A program made the translations under genes and the position numbers. The notes beneath the pieces were generated by a model. That model was not told where the DNA came from. It searched no databases and saw only the letters and a program-made list of their open reading frames with translations. A stretch of DNA of 64,000 nt from Arthrobacter sp. V1I9 (GTDB lineage: Bacteria > Actinomycetota > Actinomycetes > Actinomycetales > Micrococcaceae), in assembly GCF_030817075.1 (NCBI RefSeq), contig NZ_JAUSYU010000001.1, positions 1,302,001 through 1,366,000 on the forward strand, given 5' to 3'. Positions within the stretch are counted from its first letter, which is position 1; every line of letters begins with the position of its first letter. This document shows positions 42,701 through 50,649 of this stretch, in pieces.

Positions 42701-43560
42701 TTGCCGTTGCGGGCGCGCTTGATGAGGTCCTCGTAGGTGTGCCAGAACTCGGAGAAGTTGAGGGTCTCGGCCTTCTTGATGTTCGGCACCATGAGGAGGC
42801 GGGTTCCGTCCGGCTTCGGCATGTCAATGGCGATGCCGAAGTTCACGTGCGCCGGCTGGACGGCAACGGGCTTGCCGTCCACTTCGTCGTAGTACACGTT
42901 CATGGAAGGGAACTGGGAGAGTGCGCGGATGACCGCGTAGCCGATCAGGTGCGTGAAGGAGACTTTGCCGCCGCGGGCGCGGGCGAGGTTGGAGTTGATG
43001 ACAACGCGGTTGTCGATCAGCAGCTTGGCCGGAATGGCCCGGACGCTGGTGGCGGTGGGCACCTCGAGGCTGGTGACCATGTTGGTGGCAATGGCCTTCG
43101 CCGGTCCGCGGAGGATTGAGACAACGTCCTCTTCCGGGGCCGTGGGGGCCTTGACGTTCTTGGGCAGTTGCGCCGGGATGGGCTGCGAGCCCGTGCCGGA
43201 TTCAGTCTTCTTGGAACCGTCGCGCGCCACAGTGGCAGGAGCCTTCTTGACCGGGGCGGGCGCCGGGGCGGCAGCAGGTGCAGCAGAGGCGGGCGGTGCC
43301 GACGGCGGGGCGGGAGTTGCTGCCGGTGCCGCAGGAGCCGCATTCACAACAGGCATTTCCCGGGTGGCAGGGTGGGCAGCTGCATGCCCCGAGTTTCCGT
43401 TGGAAGAAGAACTGCCGGCCGCGCCGAAGGACTCAAACAGCGGCCACCACTTGGCGTCCACGGCGTTTTTGTCCTTTTGGTACTGCTCGTACAGTTCGTC
43501 AACGAGCCACTCGTTTCCGCCAAATTCCTCTGGTAGACGGTGGCTAGGCTGCTCTGGCAC
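39754..43560 (-). CDS. kgd: 2-oxoglutarate decarboxylase/dehydrogenase E1/E2o (Kgd)
   Basis: 1268 residues. The N-terminus (RLPEEFGGNEWLVDELYEQY) and an Ala/Pro-rich linker are followed by an E2-like acyltransferase domain (about residues 140-360, with TYDHRVIQGAGSGEF) and a full E1 domain (AHRGRLNVLTNIAGK, GDAAFAGQGVVAETL, NNQVGFTT, ThDP-binding). This fused form is the actinobacterial Kgd/SucA, a TCA cycle node that either makes succinyl-CoA with a separate E3 or acts as a decarboxylase/ligase. Start GTG 43560 has GGAAGAGG nine bases upstream; an ATG at 43617 would add 19 residues. Confidence 0.95.
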   Translation of the reverse strand: MPEQPSHRLPEEFGGNEWLVDELYEQYQKDKNAVDAKWWPLFESFGAAGSSSSNGNSGHAAAHPATREMPVVNAAPAAPAATPAPPSAPPASAAPAAAPAPAPVKKAPATVARDGSKKTESGTGSQPIPAQLPKNVKAPTAPEEDVVSILRGPAKAIATNMVTSLEVPTATSVRAIPAKLLIDNRVVINSNLARARGGKVSFTHLIGYAVIRALSQFPSMNVYYDEVDGKPVAVQPAHVNFGIAIDMPKPDGTRLLMVPNIKKAETLNFSEFWHTYEDLIKRARNGKLTADDHQGTTVSLTNPGGIGTVHSVPRLSKGQAAIIGVGALDYPAEFQGASEKIIAQNAISKVLTLTSTYDHRVIQGAGSGEFLKLVHQLLLGAQNFYDEIFESLRIPYEPVRWSADKQVDPADEINKVARIQQLIHSYRVRGHLMADTDPLEYVQRKHPDLDVLTYGLTLWDLDREWPTGGFGGKPMLKFRDILGVLRDAYCRTTGIEYMHIQEPEERKWFQDQLEHPYSKPSREEQLRIVSKLNAAEAFETFLQTKFVGQKRFSLEGGESLIPLLDAIMSDAADDGLDEVAIGMAHRGRLNVLTNIAGKTYAQVFREFEGTQDPRSVQGSGDVKYHLGTEGTFTSDNGKETKVYLAANPSHLEAVDPVLEGIVRAKQDRLDQGQSFPVLPIVVHGDAAFAGQGVVAETLNLSQLRGYRTGGTIHIVVNNQVGFTTAPSSSRSSTYSTDVAKMIQAPVFHVNGDDPEAVVRIGQLAYEFRQRFHKDVVIDMVCYRRRGHNEGDDPSMTQPLMYNLIEAKRSVRKLYTESLIGRGDITEEEAEQLLRDYQERLERVFAETHAAQTSPIPIITADSAAVSDIERPIAQQSDSSTNSPVSTAISADTLARIGKAHLEIPEGFTVHAKLKQLLEKREQMSREGGIDWGFGEIAAFGSLIMEGVPVRLAGQDSRRGTFVQRHAVFHDRANGKEWLPLGNLADDQAKLWIYDSLLSEYAAMGFEYGYSVERPDALVLWEAQFGDFVNGAQTIIDEFISSAEQKWGQRSSLVLMLPHGYEGQGPDHSSARIERFLQMCAEENMIVANPTTAASHFHLLRRQAYSRPRKPLIIFTPKQLLRLKGAASSVEDFTNGTFRPVISDHEQLAADAVERVLLVSGRLYYDLLSTRQKTDDKTTAIVRVEQLYPLPAAEIAAELAKYPNAEVVWAQDEPANQGPWPFIGLNLPDALDRRVRLVSRPASASTAAGSMKRHAAEQDALLKQAFARK

Positions 43561-44095
43561 TTGAAATACGCCTCTTCCATGAGTTTGATTTCTCTCCGGC
43601 CCACGGTGCTTCAGCACTACGATTCAACCGGTCTCTGCGTCCTCTGAACCCAGACCAATGCCAGTCTAGTAAGCATCGTGTGGTAACTGCCAATAAGGGT
43701 GACCCAAATCATGAAGTGACGCGGAAAGGCCGGAATGTGGCGGCCGGGAACGAAGGAAATCAGGGTTTTCGGAGCACGAAAGGCCGCCCTGGGGCTGTTG
43801 CGGGAGTCGCGGTGGGGAGCCCGGATCCCTGTAGACTGAAACTCTTATGGACAGTAAATCTAGGTGCCGGCCTGGGGGCTGCCAGCGGAGCGTACAGAGC
43901 TCCGCGCAGTCCACCCGCAGAGCCGGCAAACCCCGAACACGAGCCCATCACCATTCGCTGGCACAGCCGGCAGGAGCTGCCAAGGAAACTGCGTCGGCAT
44001 CGGCCGACCATCCTCCGCCGGACCGAGAGTCCTGGCGTCGCTTCCCATCTCCAGTGCCCGTCCACGCAGCCACCGCTGCCCAGGCGGGATGCTGA
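43561..44095. other. Intergenic region between kgd and the CNNM genes
   Basis: The first part carries the kgd leader and perhaps its promoter (minus strand TTGGCA 43693-43688, 19 bases, TAGACT 43668-43663; weak spacing). The rest holds several overlapping open frames (for example 43680-44132 plus) with Arg/Pro/Ser-rich composition and no ribosome binding site or recognisable domain. I see no convincing gene. Confidence 0.4.
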
Positions 44096-45433
44096 ATGGA
44101 ATGGCTTCTCCTCGCAGCAGGTTTGCTGCTGATCGCCGGCACGGGCTTTTTTGTCGCCGTCGAGTTTTCCCTTATTGCCCTTGACCAGGCCACCGTCCAA
44201 AGGGCCATCGACGACGGCGACGCCGGTGCGGTCCCCTTGCTGAAGTGCCTGAAATCCCTTTCAACGCAGCTCTCAAGCTGCCAGTTGGGCATCACGCTGA
44301 CCACTCTGCTGACCGGTTACGTGATGGAGCCATCCGTGGGCAGGCTTTTGGAAGCCCCGTTGGCCGCCGTCGGACTTCCCGACGTGGCGGTGGCCTCCAT
44401 TTCGCTGGTCCTGGCGATGGCAATCGCAACCCTGCTGTCGATGCTCCTGGGCGAGCTGGTGCCAAAGAACATGGCCATCGCCCTGTCCTTCCCGGTGGGC
44501 CGCGCACTGGCCAGGCCGCAACTGATGTTCACCGCCGTGTTCAAACCCGCCATCGTGGTGCTCAACGGCTTTTCCAACAAGGTGCTGAATGTCTTCGGGC
44601 TCGAGGCGAAGGAAGAGATTTCGGGCGCCAGGACACCGGCCGAACTCTCGTCGCTGGTGCGGCGCTCGGCGGAAATGGGAACCCTCGACGCCGGCACGGC
44701 CAACTTCGTGGCGCGGACGCTGAACTTCTCGGCCCGAACCGCGGCCGATGTGATGACGCCGCGAATCCGGGTGGAGACGATCGAAGCGGACCAGCCCGTT
44801 TCTGACATCCTCGCTGCCGCACGCCGCACCGGGTACTCCCGTTTCCCGATCATCGGCGAATCAGCCGATGACATCCGGGGGCTGGTCCACGTCAAGAAGG
44901 CGGTGGCTGTTCCCTGGGAGCGCCGGCAGAACCTGGAAGCCGGTGCCATCATGACCGAGGTGCTGCGGGTCCCGGAGACCATCCACCTTGATGCCCTGCT
45001 GGCGGAACTCCGTGAGGGGAACCTGCAGCTCGCGGTTGTCCTGGATGAATATGGCGGGACAGCGGGCATCGCCACCCTCGAGGACCTGGTCGAGGAGATC
45101 GTGGGCGAGGTGTCCGACGAGCATGACAAGGTCCGTCCCGGCCTGCTGCAGAGTGCATCCGGGGACTGGTACTTCCCTGGACTGCTCCGCCCGGACGAAC
45201 TGTCCGAGCAGATTTCCGGCCTGACCGTTCCCGATGAGGCAGCCTACGAAACCGTGGGCGGCTATGTCATGAGTGAACTTGGCCGGATCGCCATGGTGGG
45301 CGACACCGTCCCCGTTGGCGGCGGAACGCTGAGTGTCACCAGGATGGATGGCAGGCGCATCGACCGGATCTGTTTCCGGCCTGCGGAACCCGAGCCCGAG
45401 TCCGGCAACAACGACGACGGGGCTGAACGATGA
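44096..45433 (+). CDS. CNNM/CBS-domain membrane protein (HlyC/CorC type), first of two
   Basis: 445 residues. An N-terminal DUF21/CNNM transmembrane domain (about 1-190; SSCQLGITLTTLLTGYVMEP, LGELVPKNMAIA), two CBS motifs (about 215-340; DVMTPRIRVETIEADQPVSD and VLDEYGGTAGIATLEDLVEE), and a CorC_HlyC domain. The family is linked to Mg/Co efflux or divalent-cation homeostasis and was once misnamed hemolysin. The first residue is an ATG at 44096 with a modest GGCGGGATG. It overlaps the next paralogue by ATGA, so they are coupled. Confidence 0.9.
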   Translation: MEWLLLAAGLLLIAGTGFFVAVEFSLIALDQATVQRAIDDGDAGAVPLLKCLKSLSTQLSSCQLGITLTTLLTGYVMEPSVGRLLEAPLAAVGLPDVAVASISLVLAMAIATLLSMLLGELVPKNMAIALSFPVGRALARPQLMFTAVFKPAIVVLNGFSNKVLNVFGLEAKEEISGARTPAELSSLVRRSAEMGTLDAGTANFVARTLNFSARTAADVMTPRIRVETIEADQPVSDILAAARRTGYSRFPIIGESADDIRGLVHVKKAVAVPWERRQNLEAGAIMTEVLRVPETIHLDALLAELREGNLQLAVVLDEYGGTAGIATLEDLVEEIVGEVSDEHDKVRPGLLQSASGDWYFPGLLRPDELSEQISGLTVPDEAAYETVGGYVMSELGRIAMVGDTVPVGGGTLSVTRMDGRRIDRICFRPAEPEPESGNNDDGAER

Positions 45434-46500
45434 GCGACTGGGCCGGAATACTGTGGCTGGTTGTCCTCCTGTTCGGCAACGCGTTCTTTGTTGGCGCGGA
45501 GTTCGCCGTGATGTCCGCCCGGCGCAGCCAGATCGAGCCGCTGGCTGAAGCCGGTAACAAGCGGGCGCAGACCACGCTCCGTGCCATGGAGAACGTCTCG
45601 CTGATGCTGGCGTGCGCGCAGCTTGGCATCACGGTCTGCTCCCTCCTGATCCTGCTGGTGGCAGAACCTGCCATCCACCACCTGCTGGCCGTGCCGCTGG
45701 AGACTTTGGGCCTGCCAATGGAAGTTGCCGACGTGGCAGCCTTCGCCGTCGCCCTGATGGTGGTGACGTTCCTGCACGTGACCTTCGGCGAGATGGTGCC
45801 GAAGAACATCTCGGTAAGCGTCGCAGACAAGGCCGCGCTCCTGCTCGCCCCGCCGCTGATGTTCGTTGCCCGGCTGGTCCACCCCGTCATCTCCGTCCTT
45901 AACTGGTCCGCGAACCACATCCTCAAGATGCTCCGCATCGAGCCCAAGGATGAGGTGAACTCCTCCTTCACCCTTGAGGAGGTGCAGTCGATCGTGCAGG
46001 AGTCCACCCGCCACGGCCTGGTGGATGACGACGCGGGACTGATCACCGGCGCGCTCGAATTCTCGGAGTACAGTGCCGCGGACATTATGGTGCCGCTGGA
46101 GAAGCTGGTCATGCTGAAGGCGGCTACTACGCCGGTGGAGTTTGAGAAGGCCGTGAGCCGCACCGGGTTCTCACGCTTCCCGATGCTCGACGACGATGAC
46201 ATGCTCTACGGCTACCTCCACGTGAAGGACGTCCTGTCCATCCCCGAGGCGGGCTATGGGCACGCGATTGCCGAGAGCAGGATCAGGTCACTCGCGAACC
46301 TGGCTTTGGATGACGAGATCGAAAAAGCGATGTCGGTAATGCAGCGCACCGGTTCGCACCTGGCACGGGTCATCGGCCCCGATGGCAAGACAAAGGGCGT
46401 CCTTTTCCTGGAAGACGTGATCGAGCAGCTCGTGGGTGAAATCCGTGACGCCACGCAGGCCACCGGCGTCCGGAGGCTGGGCCAGGCCAACGGCAGCTGA
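45430..46500 (+). CDS. CNNM/CBS-domain membrane protein, second of two
   Basis: 356 residues, a shorter paralogue of the preceding protein: DUF21 membrane domain (LACAQLGITVCSLLILLVAE, FGEMVPKNISVSVADK), and CBS pair (DIMVPLEKLVMLKAATTPVE and KGVLFLEDVIEQLVGEIRDA), but no C-terminal CorC_HlyC domain. Two adjacent copies with coupled translation suggest a hetero-oligomer. Function (cation efflux) is family knowledge and not shown here. Confidence 0.88.
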   Translation: MSDWAGILWLVVLLFGNAFFVGAEFAVMSARRSQIEPLAEAGNKRAQTTLRAMENVSLMLACAQLGITVCSLLILLVAEPAIHHLLAVPLETLGLPMEVADVAAFAVALMVVTFLHVTFGEMVPKNISVSVADKAALLLAPPLMFVARLVHPVISVLNWSANHILKMLRIEPKDEVNSSFTLEEVQSIVQESTRHGLVDDDAGLITGALEFSEYSAADIMVPLEKLVMLKAATTPVEFEKAVSRTGFSRFPMLDDDDMLYGYLHVKDVLSIPEAGYGHAIAESRIRSLANLALDDEIEKAMSVMQRTGSHLARVIGPDGKTKGVLFLEDVIEQLVGEIRDATQATGVRRLGQANGS

Positions 46501-46504
46501 GCTT

Positions 46505-46538
46505 CCGGGAGCCCCGCAAGCGGGTGCGGGGCTCCCGG
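46505..46538 (+). terminator. Hairpin after the CNNM pair
   Basis: A 14-bp perfect stem (CCGGGAGCCCCGCA / TGCGGGGCTCCCGG) with a 6-base loop follows the stop by four bases. It has no T-tract, so it may work as a non-canonical terminator or transcript stabiliser. Confidence 0.6.
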
Positions 46539-46576
46539 CCAACCGCCTCTTGCGGGGGCCCAGGGCACGTGCTTCC

Positions 46577-46610
46577 TTGTACCTAAATAGGAATCATTCC
46601 TATTTAGGTA
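46577..46610 (+). promoter_or_regulatory. Zur-type operator overlapping the znu promoter
   Basis: TACCTAAATAGGAAT, a central C, then ATTCCTATTTAGGTA (46580-46610) is a perfect 15-bp inverted repeat; its core AATCATT matches the middle of actinobacterial Zur boxes. A candidate promoter (TTGTAC 46577-46582, 18 bases, TATTTA 46601-46606) overlaps it, so repressor binding would block RNA polymerase. The genes just downstream import zinc and zur lies at the end of the cluster. Confidence 0.8.
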
Positions 46611-46656
46611 TAAGCTGGAGTGGTTCTTTTCCGCTCCCGTTTGAACCGAGGTCTCC

Positions 46657-47643
46657 GTGCGCCGTCTTTCCGCTGCCCGAACATCCCTGGCAGCCCTTGC
46701 CGGGCTTGGCCTGCTGCTCGCCGGGTGCAGCCCCCAGCCCGAAGCTTCAACCGAGGCGGCCGACAGGATCAACGTGGTGGCCTCCACCAACGTCTACGGT
46801 GACATCGCAGAGACAATCGGCGGGGACAAAGTCAGCGTTTCTGCCATCATCACCAAGACCAGCCAGGATCCGCACTCCTACGAAGCCACTGCCCAGGACC
46901 GGCTCGCCGTGTCCAAGGCCGATCTGGTCATCGAGAATGGCGGCGGGTACGACGATTTCCTCCACACGCTGGCGGAGGACGGCAGCATCGACGCGGCCAA
47001 CGTGCTGAACGCCGTCGAACTTTCCGGCATGGCGCACCCCGAGGAGGAAGCCTCGGGCGAGGCAACACCTTCGGAGTCAGTGGCAAAGGATGACCACGCA
47101 CAAGACCACGGGGAGCTCAACGAGCACGTCTGGTACAGGCTGGCTGCCATGGGACGGCTGGCCGATAACCTGGCAGCAAAGCTCGGTGAGCTGGAACCTG
47201 CCTCGGCAGCTGCCTTCGATGCGAACGCTGCTGCCTTTAAGGCCGAGCTGGAAGAACTGACCGGGAAACTCGGAGGCCTGAAGGCCGGAGCGGCCGGCGC
47301 GCCCGTTGCTGTGACGGAGCCGGTACCGGTGTACCTGCTGGAAGACGCGGGCCTGGAGAACGCTACGCCTAAGGACTTCACTGCTGCGGTCGAGGAAGGC
47401 TCCGACGTTCCGCCGGCCGTCCTCAAAGCTGCAACCGACCTGGTGGCCTCCAAGTCGGTGCGGTTCCTCGCCTACAACGGCCAGACCGAGGGCCCGCAGA
47501 CTGAAGCGCTGAAGAAGGCTGCCGAAAAGGCGGGCGTCCCGGTGGTCGATTTCAGTGAAACGCTGCCCGAGGGCAAGACCTACGTGCAGTGGATGACGGA
47601 CAATGTGAACAACGTCAGCAAAGTTCTGGAGACAAATAGTTGA
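46657..47643 (+). CDS. znuA: Zinc ABC transporter substrate-binding lipoprotein (ZnuA)
   Basis: 328 residues. The signal peptide ends in the lipobox LLLAGC, so it is a lipoprotein anchored on the outer face of the membrane. It is a cluster A-I (metal) binding protein: ASTNVYGDIAETIGG near the N-terminus, then DPHSYEATAQDRLAVSKADL and a His/Glu-rich loop (KDDHAQDHGELNEHVWY) before the C-terminal lobe. GTG 46657 is preceded by CGAGG. It is the first gene after the palindrome and couples to the ATPase gene. Confidence 0.88.
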   Translation: MRRLSAARTSLAALAGLGLLLAGCSPQPEASTEAADRINVVASTNVYGDIAETIGGDKVSVSAIITKTSQDPHSYEATAQDRLAVSKADLVIENGGGYDDFLHTLAEDGSIDAANVLNAVELSGMAHPEEEASGEATPSESVAKDDHAQDHGELNEHVWYRLAAMGRLADNLAAKLGELEPASAAAFDANAAAFKAELEELTGKLGGLKAGAAGAPVAVTEPVPVYLLEDAGLENATPKDFTAAVEEGSDVPPAVLKAATDLVASKSVRFLAYNGQTEGPQTEALKKAAEKAGVPVVDFSETLPEGKTYVQWMTDNVNNVSKVLETNS

Positions 47644-48455
47644 AACCCGTGGTCAGCCTCACCGGGGCGTCCCTCACATTCGGTAAGCGGACGCTCTGGG
47701 AGGATCTGGACCTGGAGATCAGACCCGGTGAGTTCTTTGCCGTGCTCGGGCCCAACGGCAGCGGCAAAACCAGCTTCCTGAAGGTCCTGCTGGGTCTGCA
47801 GGACCTGCACAGCGGAAAGGCCACGCTCGGCGGGCACCCGGTTGAGCGCGGCAGCAGCCTGATCGGCTACATCCCGCAGCAAAAATCCTTCGCGCGCGAT
47901 ACGCCCATGCGCGCCCGCGACCTCGTGGGCTTGGGGGTGGACGGCCACCGCTGGGGACTCCGCATGTCGTCAGGCAAAGCGAACCGCAGGATTGACGATC
48001 TCCTCGAACTGGTGGGCGCAACCGACTATGCCAAGGTTCCGGTGGGACAGCTCTCCGGCGGCGAACAACAGCGGCTCCGCGTGGCGCAGGCCCTTGCCAG
48101 CGACCCCAAGGTCCTGCTGTGCGACGAACCGTTGCTCTCCCTTGACCTGCACCACCAGCAGGCAGTCAGCGCGCTGATCAACAAGCAATGCCACGAGCAG
48201 AACAGTGCTGTGGTGTTTGTTACCCACGAGATCAACCCCGTCATCGATTACGTGGACCGGGTTCTTTACCTGGCGGGCGGCCGGTTCAAGGTCGGCACGC
48301 CGCAGGAAGTGATGACCACGGAAGTCCTTTCAGACCTCTACGGCAGCCATGTCGAGGTCATCCACGCCAACGGCCGCATCGTGGTGGTGGGCCTGCCGGA
48401 CGCCACGACGCATCATCACGCGGAAGCCCATGCCCTCGCCGGAGAGGTGGCCTGA
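47640..48455 (+). CDS. znuC: Zinc ABC transporter ATP-binding protein (ZnuC)
   Basis: 271 residues with Walker A GPNGSGKTSFLKV, signature [16 protein letters not shown], Walker B VLLCDEPLLSLDL and switch histidine in FVTHEINPV. A His-rich tail (TTHHHAEAHAL) is a common feature of metal transport ATPases. TTG 47640 overlaps the znuA stop. It energises import with ZnuA and ZnuB. Confidence 0.9.
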   Translation: MKPVVSLTGASLTFGKRTLWEDLDLEIRPGEFFAVLGPNGSGKTSFLKVLLGLQDLHSGKATLGGHPVERGSSLIGYIPQQKSFARDTPMRARDLVGLGVDGHRWGLRMSSGKANRRIDDLLELVGATDYAKVPVGQLSGGEQQRLRVAQALASDPKVLLCDEPLLSLDLHHQQAVSALINKQCHEQNSAVVFVTHEINPVIDYVDRVLYLAGGRFKVGTPQEVMTTEVLSDLYGSHVEVIHANGRIVVVGLPDATTHHHAEAHALAGEVA

Positions 48456-49330
48456 TGGACGCGGACAGCATCATCGAGGCGATCTTCAGCTTCGAAAACT
48501 ACGGAGAGTTGCTGGTCCTTGTCCAGAACTCGATCTGGGCAGGGGCCGTCCTGGGACTGCTCGGCGGGCTGGTGGGCACGTTTGTGATGAAACGCGACCT
48601 GGCGTTTGCGGTCCACGGAATATCGGAACTGTCCTTCGCCGGTGCCGCCTTTGCCCTGCTCATTGGGGCCGATATTGTTTTTGGTTCGCTTATCGGCTCT
48701 GTTGCAGCTGCACTGCTCCTGGGCCTGATGGGGGTGCGGGCGAGGGACAAGAACTCGATCATCGGCGTGATTATGCCCTTCGGCCTGGGCCTCGGAATCC
48801 TGTTCCTGTCCTTGTACGAGGGACGCGCGGCGAACAAGTTCGGCCTGCTGACCGGGCAGATCGTGTCAGTTGATACCGTCCAGCTTCAGGCGCTGGCCGG
48901 AACCGCCGTGGTGGTAATGGTGGTCCTGGCGGCCATCTGGCGGCCACTGAATTTTGCCAGTGTGGATCCGGAACTGGCCGAGGCACGCGGTGTGCCCGTC
49001 CGGACGCTCGCCATCGTTTTTATGGTCCTGCTGGGCATCAGCGTGGCTCTTTCCATCCAGGTGGTGGGAGCCCTCCTGGTGCTCGCACTGCTGATCACAC
49101 CGGCTGCTGCAGCCCTCCGGGTGACTTCCTCCCCGGTGGCAGTGGTGGTGCTGAGTGTTGTCTTCGCCGTGACGGCGACCGTCGGCGGAATCCTGCTGGC
49201 CCTTGGCGGCCGCATCCCCATCAGCCCTTACGTCACCACGTTGTCGTTCCTGATCTATGTGGTGTGCCGCGTTATCGGATCCATCCGGTCGTCCCGGGGC
49301 ATCAACGGGCGGGTGCTGCAGGCCCACTGA
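48455..49330 (+). CDS. znuB: Zinc ABC transporter permease (ZnuB)
   Basis: 291 residues with about eight hydrophobic helices and the ABC-3 permease pattern (GTFVMKRDLAFAVHGISELS, DPELAEARGVPVRTLAIVF, VVGALLVLALLITPAAAALR). ATG 48455 overlaps the stop of znuC by one base. A longer frame starting at 48188 would lie inside znuC and is not real. Confidence 0.9.
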   Translation: MDADSIIEAIFSFENYGELLVLVQNSIWAGAVLGLLGGLVGTFVMKRDLAFAVHGISELSFAGAAFALLIGADIVFGSLIGSVAAALLLGLMGVRARDKNSIIGVIMPFGLGLGILFLSLYEGRAANKFGLLTGQIVSVDTVQLQALAGTAVVVMVVLAAIWRPLNFASVDPELAEARGVPVRTLAIVFMVLLGISVALSIQVVGALLVLALLITPAAAALRVTSSPVAVVVLSVVFAVTATVGGILLALGGRIPISPYVTTLSFLIYVVCRVIGSIRSSRGINGRVLQAH

Positions 49331-49378
49331 TCGTGCGTGGACCGGTTCGCGCGGCAGGGGGCCCTAAGCCGGACCTGC

Positions 49379-49897
49379 TTAGAGCTCGCCGGCTGCCTTG
49401 CGCGCCGTGCAGTCAGGGCACAGCCCGAAGATCTCCACGGTGTGCGCCACTTCCGTGAAGCCGTGTTCGCTGGCCGTGCGGGCTGCCCACGTTTCCACGG
49501 CGGGCGCTTCCACCTCGACGGCTTTGCCGCAGTTCCGGCACAGGAGGTGGTGATGGTGGCCGGTGACGGCACAGCGGCGGTACACCGCTTCGCCGTCGCC
49601 GTTGCGCAGCACATCCACCAGGCCCTCGTCTGCAAGGGACTGGAGGATCCGGTAGGCGGTGGCGAGGGACACCGATACGCCCTGGTTCTGCAGGATGCGG
49701 TAGAGCTCCTGCGTGCTCACAAAATCGTGCAACTCATCCAAAGCGGCGCTGACTGCCAGCCTCTGCTTGGTCACGCGCTGTTCCTTGCCGGCAACGGGCG
49801 CGGCGGTGCCTGCCGGCACGGAAGCGGCCCGTGCGGTGCCTCCCAAGGCTTCGGCCGAAGCGGGCTTGGTGGAATCAGCCTTGGCGCCGAACGGCAT
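49379..49897 (-). CDS. zur: Fur-family zinc-responsive regulator (probably Zur)
   Basis: 172 residues from ATG 49897; a longer frame starts at 49963. After a variable N-terminus the winged helix shows QRLAVSAALDELHDFVSTQE and VSLATAYRILQSLADEGLVD, and the C-terminal domain has the metal sites HHHHLLCRNCGKAVEVE and CPDC, two C-x2-C zinc pairs. It converges with the znu operon across a short gap. The identification as Zur rests on context (zinc operon and operator), since Fur-family metal choice cannot be read from motifs alone. Confidence 0.83.
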   Translation of the reverse strand: MPFGAKADSTKPASAEALGGTARAASVPAGTAAPVAGKEQRVTKQRLAVSAALDELHDFVSTQELYRILQNQGVSVSLATAYRILQSLADEGLVDVLRNGDGEAVYRRCAVTGHHHHLLCRNCGKAVEVEAPAVETWAARTASEHGFTEVAHTVEIFGLCPDCTARKAAGEL

Positions 49898-49992
49898 GGA
49901 TGGACTCGCTTCCCTCAGGATGGTGGCAAAGATCAAGATTACCAGCCGGAGCTTCGTGGACACGGGTTCGGACCGAACCCTAGGCTGGCGCT

Positions 49993-50649
49993 ATGAAGCT
50001 GACCAAATACACCCACGCCTGCGTCCGACTCGAGAAAGACCGCCGGGTTCTGGTGTTGGACCCGGGCACGTTTTCGGAAGCGGCGGAGGCACTGGGCGGT
50101 GCCGAATCGGTCCTGGTCACCCACGAACACGGCGACCACATCGACGTTCCCGCTGTGGTGGCTGCTTTGAAGGACAACCGGGACCTCGTGGTTTTTGCCC
50201 CGGCGGGCGTCGCGGATAACCTGCGCAAGGAAGCCTCTGAAGCAGCGGACCGGATCCACACCGTAGACCCCGGATCGTCCTTCGAAACGGCGGGCTTCGA
50301 GGTTCGCAGCTTCGGCGGGCAGCACGCCTTGATCCATCCTCAGATCCCCGTGGTGGCCAACGTCGGCTACCTCCTGGACGGCAATGTCTACCACCCCGGT
50401 GATTCGTTCGTCATTCCGGACGGCATCAGCGTGCAGACGCTCTTGGTGCCGATCCACGCGCCGTGGAGCAAGGCAGCTGAAGTGGTGGACTTCGTGATCG
50501 GCGTCCGGGCACCACGGGCATTCCAAATCCACGACGGCCTGCTCAACGGGAATGGCCTGAAAATCGTGGAAGGCCATGTCAAGCGCCTCGGAGCCAAGTA
50601 CGGCACGGAGTATCAGCACCTGGCCGCGGGCGAGTCGGTGGAAGTCTAA
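49993..50649 (+). CDS. Metal-dependent hydrolase, MBL fold
   Basis: 218 residues with the metallo-beta-lactamase motif THEHGDHID (residues about 37-45), plus histidine/aspartate residues in HPGDSF and QIHDGLLN. It is in the UlaG-like group of small cytoplasmic hydrolases; the substrate is unknown. It starts near the divergent zur gene. Its stop (TAA 50647-50649) overlaps the converging PLP-enzyme stop. Confidence 0.75.
   Translation: MKLTKYTHACVRLEKDRRVLVLDPGTFSEAAEALGGAESVLVTHEHGDHIDVPAVVAALKDNRDLVVFAPAGVADNLRKEASEAADRIHTVDPGSSFETAGFEVRSFGGQHALIHPQIPVVANVGYLLDGNVYHPGDSFVIPDGISVQTLLVPIHAPWSKAAEVVDFVIGVRAPRAFQIHDGLLNGNGLKIVEGHVKRLGAKYGTEYQHLAAGESVEV

Noticed and set aside
41422..43119. 565-codon open frame on the plus strand
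   Set aside because: Antisense shadow of kgd, which has recognised catalytic motifs.
43663..43693. Possible kgd promoter TTGGCA-N19-TAGACT (minus strand)
   Set aside because: The spacer is two bases longer than ideal and the -10 weak, so it is mentioned only as part of the intergenic description.
43680..44132. Open frame of 150 codons before the CNNM genes
   Set aside because: No ribosome binding site, low-complexity Arg/Pro/Ser composition, and overlaps the start of the real gene in another frame.
48188..48454. Upstream extension of the znuB frame
   Set aside because: Lies within znuC in another frame; ATG 48455 after the znuC stop fits the family start.
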